Part shown: piece by piece, positions 42,002-50,311 of the stretch
Numbering within the stretch: position 1 is the first letter of the stretch
Layout: every line of letters begins with the position of its first letter
Assembly: GCF_000716435.1 (NCBI RefSeq)
Contig: NZ_JNWO01000001.1
Span: forward strand, 1 to 64,000
From: Streptomyces xylophagus
GTDB taxonomy: Bacteria; Actinomycetota; Actinomycetes; Streptomycetales; Streptomycetaceae
DNA length: 64,000 bases
Direction: 5' to 3'
Position numbers and translations under genes: made by a program
The notes under the pieces: model-generated
Told to the model about the DNA's origin: nothing
Database searches by the model: none
The model's input: only the letters and a program-made list of their open reading frames with translations

Positions 42002-42916
42002 ATGACAAAAAGCGCCGCGGACGTGTCCGTGAGGCCGCCCAGGAAACGACGCAGCACCTACACCCTCGCGCCGCTCGTCCTCATCGCGGCCAACGTCGTG
42101 CTCTTCGCGTTGTTCTTCGTGTGGCCGGCGGTGATCGGGCTCGTCTACTCCTTCACGAACTACACCGGTGTGGGGGCGTTCCAGTTCATCGGACTGGACA
42201 ACTACCACAACCTGTTCGGGGACTCCACCTTCTACGACGCGCTGACCCGGACGCTGCTGTACGCCGTGCTCTTCGTGCCGCTGAACTTCGCGCTCTCGCT
42301 GCTCGCCGCCAACCTGGTGGTGAGCAAGAACGCCAAGGGTGCGTCCGTCGCCCGTGTCATCTTCTTCATCCCGTGGCTGCTGTCGCCCATCGTCGTGGGT
42401 GTCCTGTGGCGGTGGCTGTTCGGCGAGAACTTCGGACTGGTCAACTACGTCATCGAGAAGTTCGGCGGGTCGGCCGTTCCGTGGCAGTCGAACGCGGACC
42501 TGTCGCTGATCGTGGTGGTGTTCGCGGCGTCCTGGGCCTGGACGGGCTTCTCGATGCTGCTGTTCATCGCCGCGATCAAGAACGTGCCGGTGTCGTACTA
42601 CGAGGCGGCCTCGCTCGACGGCGCCGGCCCCTGGCGCCAGTTCATCAGCATCACGCTGCCGAGCATCGCGCCCACCTCGTTCATCGTGATCCTGCTCAAC
42701 ACGATCAACGCGATGAAGGAATACCCGGTGTTCGTCTCCCTCAACAACGGCGGACCCGGAACGTCGAACAACCTGCTTGTCCAGTACATCTATCAGACCG
42801 GCTTCCAACGGGGCCAGATCGGCTACGCGAGCGCCGCATCGTTCGTGCTCATGCTCATCCTGATGGCCGTCGCGATCATCCAGCTGATCGTCAACCGGCG
42901 GGTGGAGAACCGATGA
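42002..42916 (+). CDS. ABC transporter permease, MalF type
   Basis: A 304-residue permease with six membrane helices (first one LAPLVLIAANVVLFALFFVW). EAA loop: YEAASLDGAGPWRQFISI followed by TLPSI. AGGAAG precedes the ATG at 42002. Its stop overlaps the next start as ATGA. Confidence 0.93.
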   Translation: MTKSAADVSVRPPRKRRSTYTLAPLVLIAANVVLFALFFVWPAVIGLVYSFTNYTGVGAFQFIGLDNYHNLFGDSTFYDALTRTLLYAVLFVPLNFALSLLAANLVVSKNAKGASVARVIFFIPWLLSPIVVGVLWRWLFGENFGLVNYVIEKFGGSAVPWQSNADLSLIVVVFAASWAWTGFSMLLFIAAIKNVPVSYYEAASLDGAGPWRQFISITLPSIAPTSFIVILLNTINAMKEYPVFVSLNNGGPGTSNNLLVQYIYQTGFQRGQIGYASAASFVLMLILMAVAIIQLIVNRRVENR

Positions 42917-43815
42917 CAACCACAGACATGCCGCGCAAGGTCGACGCCGGTTCCGGACGGGCCGTTTCCAAGAAGCGACCCCGTGGTGCGAGCAGTGGTG
43001 GGCTCCGACGGGCCGTACCCGCGACGACGTTGCTGTGGGTCCTGGCGTGCCTCTACGGGCTGCCGGTGCTGTGGTTCGTCCTCAGCTCCCTCAAGCCGGC
43101 CAGCGACCTGTTCTCCTATCCGCTGACCTTCATTCCGCACAACCCCACCCTGTCGGGTTACACCGCGGCGTGGCGCAGCGCCAACTTCTCCCAGTACTTC
43201 ATCAACACGGCCCTCGTGTGCGTGATCACGACGATCCTCACGGTGGGCGTCAGCTGCTGCACCGGGTACGCGCTGGCCAAGTACGACAACAAGTGGCTCA
43301 AGGCGTTCTTCATCTGCATCCTGGCCACCACGATGCTGCCGTCCGAGGTCATGCTCGCCCCCGAGTTCCTGGTGGTCCGCAACCTCGGTCTCTACAACTC
43401 GTTCGCCGGCATCATCCTCCCGGCCGTGCTCACCGCGACCGGCTGCTTCATGTTCCGCCAGTTCTTCATCACGGTCCCCGACGAACTCGTGGAAGCCGCA
43501 CGCATCGACGGTGCCCGCGAACTGTCGATCTTCCTGCGGATCATGGTGCCGCTCTCCCGGCCGATCATGCTGACCCTCGCGATCCTGTCCTTCCAGTGGC
43601 GTTGGAACGACTACATCTGGCCGCTGCTGATGCTGAACGACCCGAACAAGTTCACCGTGCAGATCGGCATCCAGAGCATCGTCGGCGCGCAGAACATCAA
43701 CTGGTCGGTGCTGCTGGGCGCTTCGGTCATCTCGATGATCCCGCTGATCGTCATCTTCCTGGTGTTCCAGCGCTACGTCATGGGCGCCGACATCAACGCC
43801 GGCCTGAAGGACTGA
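42913..43815 (+). CDS. ABC transporter permease, MalG type
   Basis: A 300-residue permease; six membrane helices after a 36-residue cytoplasmic tail rich in Lys and Arg. EAA loop: VEAARIDGARELSIFLRI followed by MVPL. The start overlaps the previous stop by four bases, so the two permeases are made in equal amounts. No ATPase gene follows; a shared MsiK-like ATPase is expected. The next gene starts two bases after its stop codon. Confidence 0.93.
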   Translation: MTTTDMPRKVDAGSGRAVSKKRPRGASSGGLRRAVPATTLLWVLACLYGLPVLWFVLSSLKPASDLFSYPLTFIPHNPTLSGYTAAWRSANFSQYFINTALVCVITTILTVGVSCCTGYALAKYDNKWLKAFFICILATTMLPSEVMLAPEFLVVRNLGLYNSFAGIILPAVLTATGCFMFRQFFITVPDELVEAARIDGARELSIFLRIMVPLSRPIMLTLAILSFQWRWNDYIWPLLMLNDPNKFTVQIGIQSIVGAQNINWSVLLGASVISMIPLIVIFLVFQRYVMGADINAGLKD

Positions 43816-43817
43816 CC

Positions 43818-45536
43818 TTGTCCACCCCGCTCGACCACGAGTTCGTCCGCGCGGTGGCCGACGCCGCCGACCGGTCGGCCGCCCCGCTGGCGGCCGACCC
43901 CGACGGGCAACTCGCCGGTGTCACCCACCGTGCCCTGGCCCGCCGGGTGAAGACTCTGGTCGCGGCATACCGCTCCCCGGACTCGTCGCTGCACGGCAGC
44001 GGGCATGCCGTGGTCGCCGCGACGGCCCACCTCGGCGCTCTCTGGGCCGCGCAGACCGCCACGGGCCTCTTCGCGGGCGGCGACAACGTGCAGTCACCGC
44101 CGGACTCCGCGTTCACCGTCAACGACGTGTGCGACGCGTACGTCCTCGCGGCGGGCGCGGGTCCGGAACTGCGCGACGTCACGGCCGTGCTCGCCGAGAT
44201 CGCCGGCGCCGCCTCCGCCAGTCTCCTCACCGGCGGGGTGCACACCCCGAACCACCGCTGGGAACTGTCCGCGGCGCTGGCCCGCCTGCACCGGTCGTTC
44301 CCCGACGGCCGGCTGCTCGACCGCGTCGAACAGTGGCTCGCCGAGGGCGTCGACATCGACGCGGAGGGCCTGTACTCGGAGCGCAGCGCCGTCTACGCGT
44401 CCATCGTGACCAACCCGTCGCTGCTGTTGCTGGCCGAGGTGCTCGGGCGTACCGACCTGCTGGACGCCGTCGAACGCAACCTCGCCGCGACCCTGGACCT
44501 CATCACACCGGACGGCACGGTGGAGACTGTCCACTCGCGGCGCCAGGACCAGAGGCTTTCGTTCGCGCTGTGGCCCTACCTGCCGCACTACCGGCTGCTC
44601 GCGATCCGCACCGGCCGGGGCGACTTCGCCCGCGCGGCCCGTCTGGCGGCCGCCGACGGCATCGAGGACCCCGACCTGCTCGCCCAGACCCTCCTCACCC
44701 CGGATCTGTGCCGCGCCCTGCCGGCCCCGGACGCGGAGAAGCTCCCGCGCGACCGGTACCTCCCCACCGCACGCCTCGCCGCACACGTCTCGGCCACCGC
44801 GCACACCGTGGTGTACGGCGGCTCCGACGTGCCCGAGCACCGGCGCATCCGCTCGGGCCTCGCCTGCAACCCCACCTTCCTGCGCCTGTTCGCGGGTGCC
44901 GCCGTCCTTGACGCGGTCCGCCTCTCGCGGGTGTTCTTCGACCTGGGCCCGTTCCGTGCCGCCGACATGGAACAGCTCGCCGACAACCGGTACCGGCTCA
45001 CCCAAACCCTCACAACCGCCTACTACCAGCCGCTCCCGAAGGACCGGAGGCGCGACGACGGCGCCTACCGCCTGGTGGACGAGGGCCGCTTCTCCGCGGC
45101 GATGGCCTTCCCCGACCGCCCTGAGGACGAGGTCTCCCACACGACCCGGGTCGAGGTCGACCTGCGGGACGACGGTGCCGACCTGCGGATCGACATCAGC
45201 GGACCACAGGTGCCCTGGGCCCTCGAACTGACCTTCCGGCCGGGGGGAGTTACAGACGGCGCCATACCCATCGGCGACGGACGCTGGTGCCTGACGACCG
45301 GACCGATGACCTACCGGGCCGGTGACGACGAGATCCACGTCGAGGTCGCCGTCGAAGCAGGCGAACCCCTCGCCGGACCGGACCGCAGCGACGTACTACG
45401 GTACGACCCGGGGCAGGACTACACGGTGGTGGGCGGCACCGACGCGACGACCGGGAACCGCGTCTACCTCGGTGGACTCGGCCCCCAGACACTGAGCGTC
45501 GCACTGCGCGCCCACCGCACCGCACCTGCCTTCTGA
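43818..45536 (+). CDS. Unrecognised enzyme-like protein, probable alpha-toroid plus beta-sandwich
   Basis: A 572-residue cytoplasmic protein (no signal peptide) with a TTG start, preceded by GAAGGA in the end of the permease gene. Residues 1-380 are helical pairs, residues 380-572 are beta-rich. Conserved-looking polar segments are NVQSPPDSAFTVNDV, GVHTPNHRWELSAALARL, EGLYSERSAVYASIV and ETVHSRRQDQRL, which could supply Asn/His/Arg/Tyr groups of an active site. This architecture is that of polysaccharide lyases and unsaturated-sugar hydrolases, but I do not recognise a named family. It is translationally coupled to the importer genes, so it probably acts on the imported oligosaccharide. Confidence 0.7.
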   Translation: MSTPLDHEFVRAVADAADRSAAPLAADPDGQLAGVTHRALARRVKTLVAAYRSPDSSLHGSGHAVVAATAHLGALWAAQTATGLFAGGDNVQSPPDSAFTVNDVCDAYVLAAGAGPELRDVTAVLAEIAGAASASLLTGGVHTPNHRWELSAALARLHRSFPDGRLLDRVEQWLAEGVDIDAEGLYSERSAVYASIVTNPSLLLLAEVLGRTDLLDAVERNLAATLDLITPDGTVETVHSRRQDQRLSFALWPYLPHYRLLAIRTGRGDFARAARLAAADGIEDPDLLAQTLLTPDLCRALPAPDAEKLPRDRYLPTARLAAHVSATAHTVVYGGSDVPEHRRIRSGLACNPTFLRLFAGAAVLDAVRLSRVFFDLGPFRAADMEQLADNRYRLTQTLTTAYYQPLPKDRRRDDGAYRLVDEGRFSAAMAFPDRPEDEVSHTTRVEVDLRDDGADLRIDISGPQVPWALELTFRPGGVTDGAIPIGDGRWCLTTGPMTYRAGDDEIHVEVAVEAGEPLAGPDRSDVLRYDPGQDYTVVGGTDATTGNRVYLGGLGPQTLSVALRAHRTAPAF

Positions 45537-45587
45537 CCCCGACGACCCACGCCATGGCCACCTCAGGCATGAAGGGCTGATCCACCC

Positions 45588-47423
45588 GTGCACCTCCTCC
45601 ACCAGCGCGGCCCGCTGCACCACCTCCCCGACACCCCGGAGGCCTACGACGCGGTCCTCGCCGACGTCGTCGAGCAGGCCCTGCGCCGCATCACACCGGA
45701 CGGCAACCTCGAACACCCCGACTGCTACGACGACATCGGGGACACCTCGCTCGGGATCACGTCGCTGCTGGCCTTCGCCTGGCAGCGCGCCAAGGACCCA
45801 CGCCTGCCGGACGCGGTGCGGCACAGCCTCGCCTTCTTCCTCCGGGAGCGCGTCTACACGGACGACAACCCCGGCTACCCGAACCTGAAGGTGCGCAACT
45901 CCGGTCTCCCGTACGCCCGTTACGTCCTGGAGGCGGGCGCGCACCCCATCGGTGACTGGCCGAGCACGGTGTGGGCGCTGCTCCAGGCGGTCAACATCCT
46001 CGATGCGGCGGACGGACTCGTCGACGACGAACAGCGCACCGCGGTCGTCGAGTTGGCGCACGGCTACTGGCGCTGGCTCACCGAGGCGACCTTCTTCAAC
46101 CCGCAGGAGGCCGGCAACCAGGCGATCGGCTGCGTCGTCGGCGGGCTGATGCTGGCCCGCCATCTCCCTTCGGGAGAAGGGGAGTTGGTGCGCGAGCGCG
46201 CGCTCGCCGTGTACGGCGACGAGATCCGCGCCCACCGCGTGAGCGACCGGGGCGCCCTGCTGCCCCCCGAGCACGGCGGCGCGTACGACAACAACTACGG
46301 CCCGATCTCCCTCTCCTTCCTCGCGCAGGCCCACATCGTCAGCGGCGAGGACGTCTTCGCCGAGGACGGGGAGGCGCTGGCCCGCTACATCGACGCACGC
46401 CTCACGAACGGCGGCTTCGACAACGGCGGTCCGCGCTACAGCGAGCAGCACTCCGCCTTCGAATCCGTCCTCGGTCTGCGCTACTTCGGCAGCCGTATCG
46501 GCTCCGACATCGGCCGCTACCGGGGCGACAGCCGCTGGGCCCGGCACGCGGTCAAGCCCGACGGGGGAGTGGACGGTCACTTCGCCTGGATGCTCGTCTG
46601 GCAGATCCAGGACAGCACGCGCTGGCACCGCACACCGTCGACGGAGCCGACCCGCCATCAACTCCGGGCCGGGACAGTGTCGGTGGCCTTCGACAGCAAG
46701 ATGACCCCGTCAGTGGCCGAGGCCGACGGCACCTACTACCTGCCCGCGGCCGTGAACCGTCAGCACGGTTTCGGCCCGGTTCTCGACGGCTTCCTGTTCT
46801 GCCGCCCGATGGGCGAGGTACGGGTCCGGGACGTCCGCGCCGACGGACTGACCGCCAAGCTGGTCACCAAGCCGGTCGTCGGCCGCGACCACGTCCTGCG
46901 GCACATCCAGTCCCTGTACGTCACCGACGGCACGCGCCTGTGGACGACGGTGGCCGTCGAACGGCTCGACGGAGCACCGTACTTGCTGGCCGGGCTGCCC
47001 TACGCGGCGGACGACGGCGACCGGGTGCGCAGGACGGCCGAGGGTGACGTCGCTTCGGCGGGCGCCCTGCGCCTCACCCACCCGTCCGGCGAGGGTGCCG
47101 ACCACTTCGACGCCCGCTCCGAACTCTCCCAGCAGGAGGCGGCGTTCGTACTCGCCGCCGACCCGCGCGGCTACGGCAATCCCGACGAGGGTTGGAGTCA
47201 CCTGGTCACGTCGACGGCACTGGAGGCCGATCCGGCACCGGGTGCGCCGGAGCACCTGCACGTGTTCGCGGTCCGGTACGGACCCGGAGCCGGGCCGCTC
47301 ACCGCCGAGTTCGAGAGTGGCGAGAACGGTGAACTCACCGTCCGCACCGAGGCGTTCACCGCGGTGATCGGGCACGCGACGGGCGACGCCCACGGGGAAC
47401 CGGGGCTGACGCTCCACGCGTGA
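45588..47423 (+). CDS. Unrecognised enzyme-like protein, second toroid/beta-sandwich member
   Basis: A 611-residue cytoplasmic protein with a GTG start 52 bases after the previous gene. Residues 20-340 form helical repeats with FNPQEAGNQAIGCVVGGLML, GGAYDNNYGPISLSFL and GPRYSEQHSAFESVLGLRYF; the Asn-Gln, Asn-Asn-Tyr and His positions look like an active-site set. Residues 345-611 are beta-rich. Overall shape matches that of its neighbour, though sequence identity looks low, so the two may act in sequence on one substrate. No named family is evident. Its stop is four bases from the convergent kinase gene. Confidence 0.7.
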   Translation: MHLLHQRGPLHHLPDTPEAYDAVLADVVEQALRRITPDGNLEHPDCYDDIGDTSLGITSLLAFAWQRAKDPRLPDAVRHSLAFFLRERVYTDDNPGYPNLKVRNSGLPYARYVLEAGAHPIGDWPSTVWALLQAVNILDAADGLVDDEQRTAVVELAHGYWRWLTEATFFNPQEAGNQAIGCVVGGLMLARHLPSGEGELVRERALAVYGDEIRAHRVSDRGALLPPEHGGAYDNNYGPISLSFLAQAHIVSGEDVFAEDGEALARYIDARLTNGGFDNGGPRYSEQHSAFESVLGLRYFGSRIGSDIGRYRGDSRWARHAVKPDGGVDGHFAWMLVWQIQDSTRWHRTPSTEPTRHQLRAGTVSVAFDSKMTPSVAEADGTYYLPAAVNRQHGFGPVLDGFLFCRPMGEVRVRDVRADGLTAKLVTKPVVGRDHVLRHIQSLYVTDGTRLWTTVAVERLDGAPYLLAGLPYAADDGDRVRRTAEGDVASAGALRLTHPSGEGADHFDARSELSQQEAAFVLAADPRGYGNPDEGWSHLVTSTALEADPAPGAPEHLHVFAVRYGPGAGPLTAEFESGENGELTVRTEAFTAVIGHATGDAHGEPGLTLHA

Positions 47424-47427
47424 GCCC

Positions 47428-48093
47428 TCAGACGCGGGGCACGTCGTACGGCGCAGGCAGCGCGGCAGGGGGGATCACCAGATCCGCCCGGCCGCGCGTC
47501 GTCGCGACGAGCTCGGCGTTGCGCTGGTCCGTGCCCGACACCCAGGCCACGGCGGTCTCGTGGTCCTTGCCGAACTCCTCGTGCCGGGCGACGAGTCGCC
47601 GTACGCGTTCGTCCTCGTCGGTCGCGCAGAACCACACCTCGTCCAGGCACGGTCGTACCCGCGCCCATGAACCCGCCTCCAGCAGCAGGTAGTTGCCCTC
47701 CGTCACCACCAACCGATCTGTGGGCAGCACCGGGATCGCACCGGCGATCGGCTGCTCCAGCACCCGCTCGAAGCCCGGCGCGTACACCACCTCGTCGGGC
47801 TCCTCGCGCACGCGTCGCAGCAGTGCCGCGTAACCGGCCGCGTCGAAGGTGTCGGGGGCGCCCTTGCGGTCGCGGCGGCCGAGCCGCTCCAGTTCGACGT
47901 CGGCGAGGTGGAAGCCGTCCATGGGGACGTGCGCGACCCACGGTTCGCCGGTGCCGTTCAATGCCCGGACCAGATGCTCGGCGAGGGTCGTCTTGCCCGC
48001 GCCCGGACTGCCGGCGATACCGAGGACAGCACGTCGGCCGGGGGTGGCGAGAGCGGTGGCACGGGTGAGGAGGTCGTCGAAAGTCAGCGGCAC
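47428..48093 (-). CDS. P-loop sugar/nucleoside kinase (PRK/uridine kinase-like)
   Basis: A 221-residue kinase with P-loop GIAGSPGAGKTTLAEHL (Lys34), the substrate-side VPMDGFHLADVELERLGRRD, and VVTEGNYLLLEAGSW in place of the Walker B strand. The DGFH and EGNYLLL motifs are typical of the nucleoside/nucleotide kinase family to which uridine kinase, phosphoribulokinase and a fructose kinase type belong. Convergent with the polysaccharide locus, so not in its operon, but it may phosphorylate a sugar product. Confidence 0.85.
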   Translation of the reverse strand: MPLTFDDLLTRATALATPGRRAVLGIAGSPGAGKTTLAEHLVRALNGTGEPWVAHVPMDGFHLADVELERLGRRDRKGAPDTFDAAGYAALLRRVREEPDEVVYAPGFERVLEQPIAGAIPVLPTDRLVVTEGNYLLLEAGSWARVRPCLDEVWFCATDEDERVRRLVARHEEFGKDHETAVAWVSGTDQRNAELVATTRGRADLVIPPAALPAPYDVPRV

Positions 48094-48207
48094 ACGGAGA
48101 GTGTGCCATCCGTCTCGGATGCCGTGCCGGGGCGATGATGTGCCGAAGATCGGGGAGTCGGGTCAGCAGAGAGACCATGGAGTGGGGGACAGGAACAGGA
48201 GCCGTCC

Positions 48208-48603
48208 ATGCCCGACGACGCGACACAGATCCGCGCCCTGATCATCGGGTGGGCCGAGGCCGTCCATCGCGGGGACATCGAGGGCGTGTTGGCGGACCAC
48301 ACCGAGGACCTCGTCATGTACGACGTCCCGCCGCCCCACACGGGCATCCACGGCCTCGCCGCCTACCGGGCCACCTGGCCGCCGTTCTTCGCGTGGCAGG
48401 CCCGGGGAGCCCGCTTCGACATCGACTCCCTCGACATCACGGCCGGCACGGATGTCGCCTACGCCCACGCCCTGCTCCGCTGCGGCACCCCTGAGGACTT
48501 CGCCGCAGACCCGGCACTGCGCCTACGGCTCACTTTCGGCCTGCGCAAGGAGCGGGGCCGGTGGCTGGTCGCGCATGAACACCACTCGTTCCCGCACGAC
48601 TGA
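48208..48603 (+). CDS. SnoaL-like/ketosteroid isomerase-like protein
   Basis: A 131-residue NTF2-fold protein: helices with IRALIIGWAEAVHRGDIEGV, then DHTEDLVMYDVPPPHTGIHG, and the last strand WLVAHEHHSFPHD. The aspartate and histidines in the pocket would suit isomerase or binding roles. AGGAG precedes the ATG. It stands 15 bases from the end of the convergent LLM gene. Confidence 0.85.
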   Translation: MPDDATQIRALIIGWAEAVHRGDIEGVLADHTEDLVMYDVPPPHTGIHGLAAYRATWPPFFAWQARGARFDIDSLDITAGTDVAYAHALLRCGTPEDFAADPALRLRLTFGLRKERGRWLVAHEHHSFPHD

Positions 48604-48617
48604 CATCGACAGGGTGC

Positions 48618-49493
48618 TCAGGACGCCTTGCTGATCAGCTCGTCGGCGACCCAGTGCGCGACCTCGGCGGGGTAGGGCGCGGGCAGCCCGAGCACGATGT
48701 GGTGGAAGCCCGCGTCGATCGCCTCGCGGATCGCGTCCCGGGTGGCCTCGGGCCTGTCGTACGACGCGGACAGGTGGATCGAGCGCGTGACGGAGGCGGG
48801 GTCGCGGCCGATCTCGGCGCAGTAGCGGTCGAGAAGCGCGCTGCGGCTGATGACGTCCTCGATGTCGCCGCCCGGGATGTTCCACAGGTCGGCGTGCTCG
48901 GCGACCACGCGCAGCGTCGCGGCCGAGCGTCCGCCGATGAGGATCGGCGGGTGGGGGCGCTGGACGGGCTTGGGGCTGCCGAACGCTCCGGTGAGCTGGT
49001 GGTGGGTGCCGTGGAAGTCGAAGGGCTTCTCCTCGGTCCACAGCCGTCGGATCACCGTGCAGGCCTCGGCGAGGCTTCCCACCGCGTGCGCGGTGTCGTG
49101 GAAGGGCAGGCCGTGGGCCTCGTACTCGCGCCGGGCCAGCGGATGGTCCGGGCGTGAGCCGACACCGATGCCGAAGTCGAGGCGTCCGCCGGAGACGATG
49201 TCCACGGTCGTGGCGATCTTGGCCAGCAGCGCGGGCGGTCGGAACCGGTTGCTGGTCACCATCACGCCGAGCCGCAGCCGGCGGGTCTGCGTGGCGAGGG
49301 CCGAGAGCAGTGTCCAGCCCTCGAAGGCCGGTCCGTCCGGGTCGCCGCCGATCGGCATGAGGTGATCGAACAGCCAGGCGTGCTCGATCTCCGGGACGGT
49401 GTCGGCTTCCTGCCAGACACGGAGGATGTCGGAGTAGTCGACCTGCATGGGTGCGGTCATGATTCCGAAGCTGGTCCGGGATGTACGGGGCAT
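48618..49493 (-). CDS. LLM-class flavin/F420-dependent oxidoreductase
   Basis: A 291-residue bacterial luciferase-like TIM barrel. HAWLFDHLMP, LGVMVTSNRFRPPALLAKI, VDIVSGGRLDFGIGVG, and PHPPILIGGRSAATLRVVAEHADLWN (here split by the barrel loop) are family features. In actinomycetes many of this group use F420. AAGG lies before the ATG at 49493. The divergent TetR and two identical operators upstream indicate that it is induced by a compound, perhaps its substrate. Confidence 0.88.
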   Translation of the reverse strand: MPRTSRTSFGIMTAPMQVDYSDILRVWQEADTVPEIEHAWLFDHLMPIGGDPDGPAFEGWTLLSALATQTRRLRLGVMVTSNRFRPPALLAKIATTVDIVSGGRLDFGIGVGSRPDHPLARREYEAHGLPFHDTAHAVGSLAEACTVIRRLWTEEKPFDFHGTHHQLTGAFGSPKPVQRPHPPILIGGRSAATLRVVAEHADLWNIPGGDIEDVISRSALLDRYCAEIGRDPASVTRSIHLSASYDRPEATRDAIREAIDAGFHHIVLGLPAPYPAEVAHWVADELISKAS

Positions 49494-49572
49494 GGCGCCT
49501 TCCGTCCTTCGGCAACGCGTGGTGGCAGGCATGGCTTGGTCGTCCGGCTTCGGCTCTGGCATCATGAGCAAG

Positions 49573-49612
49573 CGGAACGTCGTTCCGGAAAACGATACGG
49601 AACGCCGTTCCG
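49573..49612. promoter_or_regulatory. Two TetR operators, 25 bp apart
   Basis: CGGAACGTCGTTCCG (49573-49587) and CGGAACGCCGTTCCG (49598-49612) are 15-bp palindromes with a single central base, spaced 25 bp centre to centre. They lie between the divergent LLM and TetR genes and should bind two TetR dimers. Confidence 0.85.
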
Positions 49613-49645
49613 TTTAGCAAGCTCGAGTGGTGGAGGAACTGCGCG

Positions 49646-50230
49646 GTGAGCGACAACCAGGCGGACGCGGGCGGCGCGGTCCAGTCCAAGCGGGCCGACG
49701 CCCGACGCAACAAGGAGACCCTGCTCGACGCCGCCGCCAAGGTCTTCGTCGCTTCCGGTGTCGATGCGCCGGTGCGGGACATCGCGCGCGAGGCGGGCGT
49801 CGGGCTGGGCACGATCTACCGCCACTTCCCGACGCGCGCGGACCTCGTCATCGCCGTCTACCGGCACCAGGTCGAAGCCTGCGCGGAAGCCGGCCCGGCA
49901 CTGCTGGCGAGCAACGCCAGTCCGTACGTAGCGCTGCGGGAGTGGATCGACCTCTTCGTCGACTTCCTGGTCACCAAGCACGGACTCGCCGCGGTCCTGC
50001 GGTCCGACAGTGCCGGTTTCGAAACGCTGCACACCTACTTCCTCGACCGCCTCCTGCCCGTGTGCACCGAACTGTTCGACGCGGCCGTCGCCGCCGGCGA
50101 GGTCCGGTCCGACCTTTCGGCCTACGAGGTGATGCGCGGCGTCGGCAACCTCTGCGCCGGTGCGGAGGGCGACGACCGCTACGACGCGCTCCGGCTGGTC
50201 GATGTCCTCGTCGCGGGCCTGCGGCGCTGA
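49646..50230 (+). CDS. TetR family transcriptional regulator
   Basis: A 194-residue repressor. The HTH is residues 22-66 (NKETLLDAAAKVFVASGVDA, then DIAREAGVGLGTIYRHFPTR). The C-terminal domain (KHGLAAVLRSDSAGFETLHT) is of the common actinomycete TetR type. The GTG at 49646 follows GGAGGA. It should bind both palindromes upstream and control itself and the divergent LLM oxidoreductase. Confidence 0.93.
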   Translation: MSDNQADAGGAVQSKRADARRNKETLLDAAAKVFVASGVDAPVRDIAREAGVGLGTIYRHFPTRADLVIAVYRHQVEACAEAGPALLASNASPYVALREWIDLFVDFLVTKHGLAAVLRSDSAGFETLHTYFLDRLLPVCTELFDAAVAAGEVRSDLSAYEVMRGVGNLCAGAEGDDRYDALRLVDVLVAGLRR

Positions 50231-50311
50231 TCCCGGCCTCGTTCATGTGCGGGTGACCGGTACGTCACTTCTTGCTCATCCGGCGCTGAGACGTTCGCTC
50301 CGTCGGAAAAG

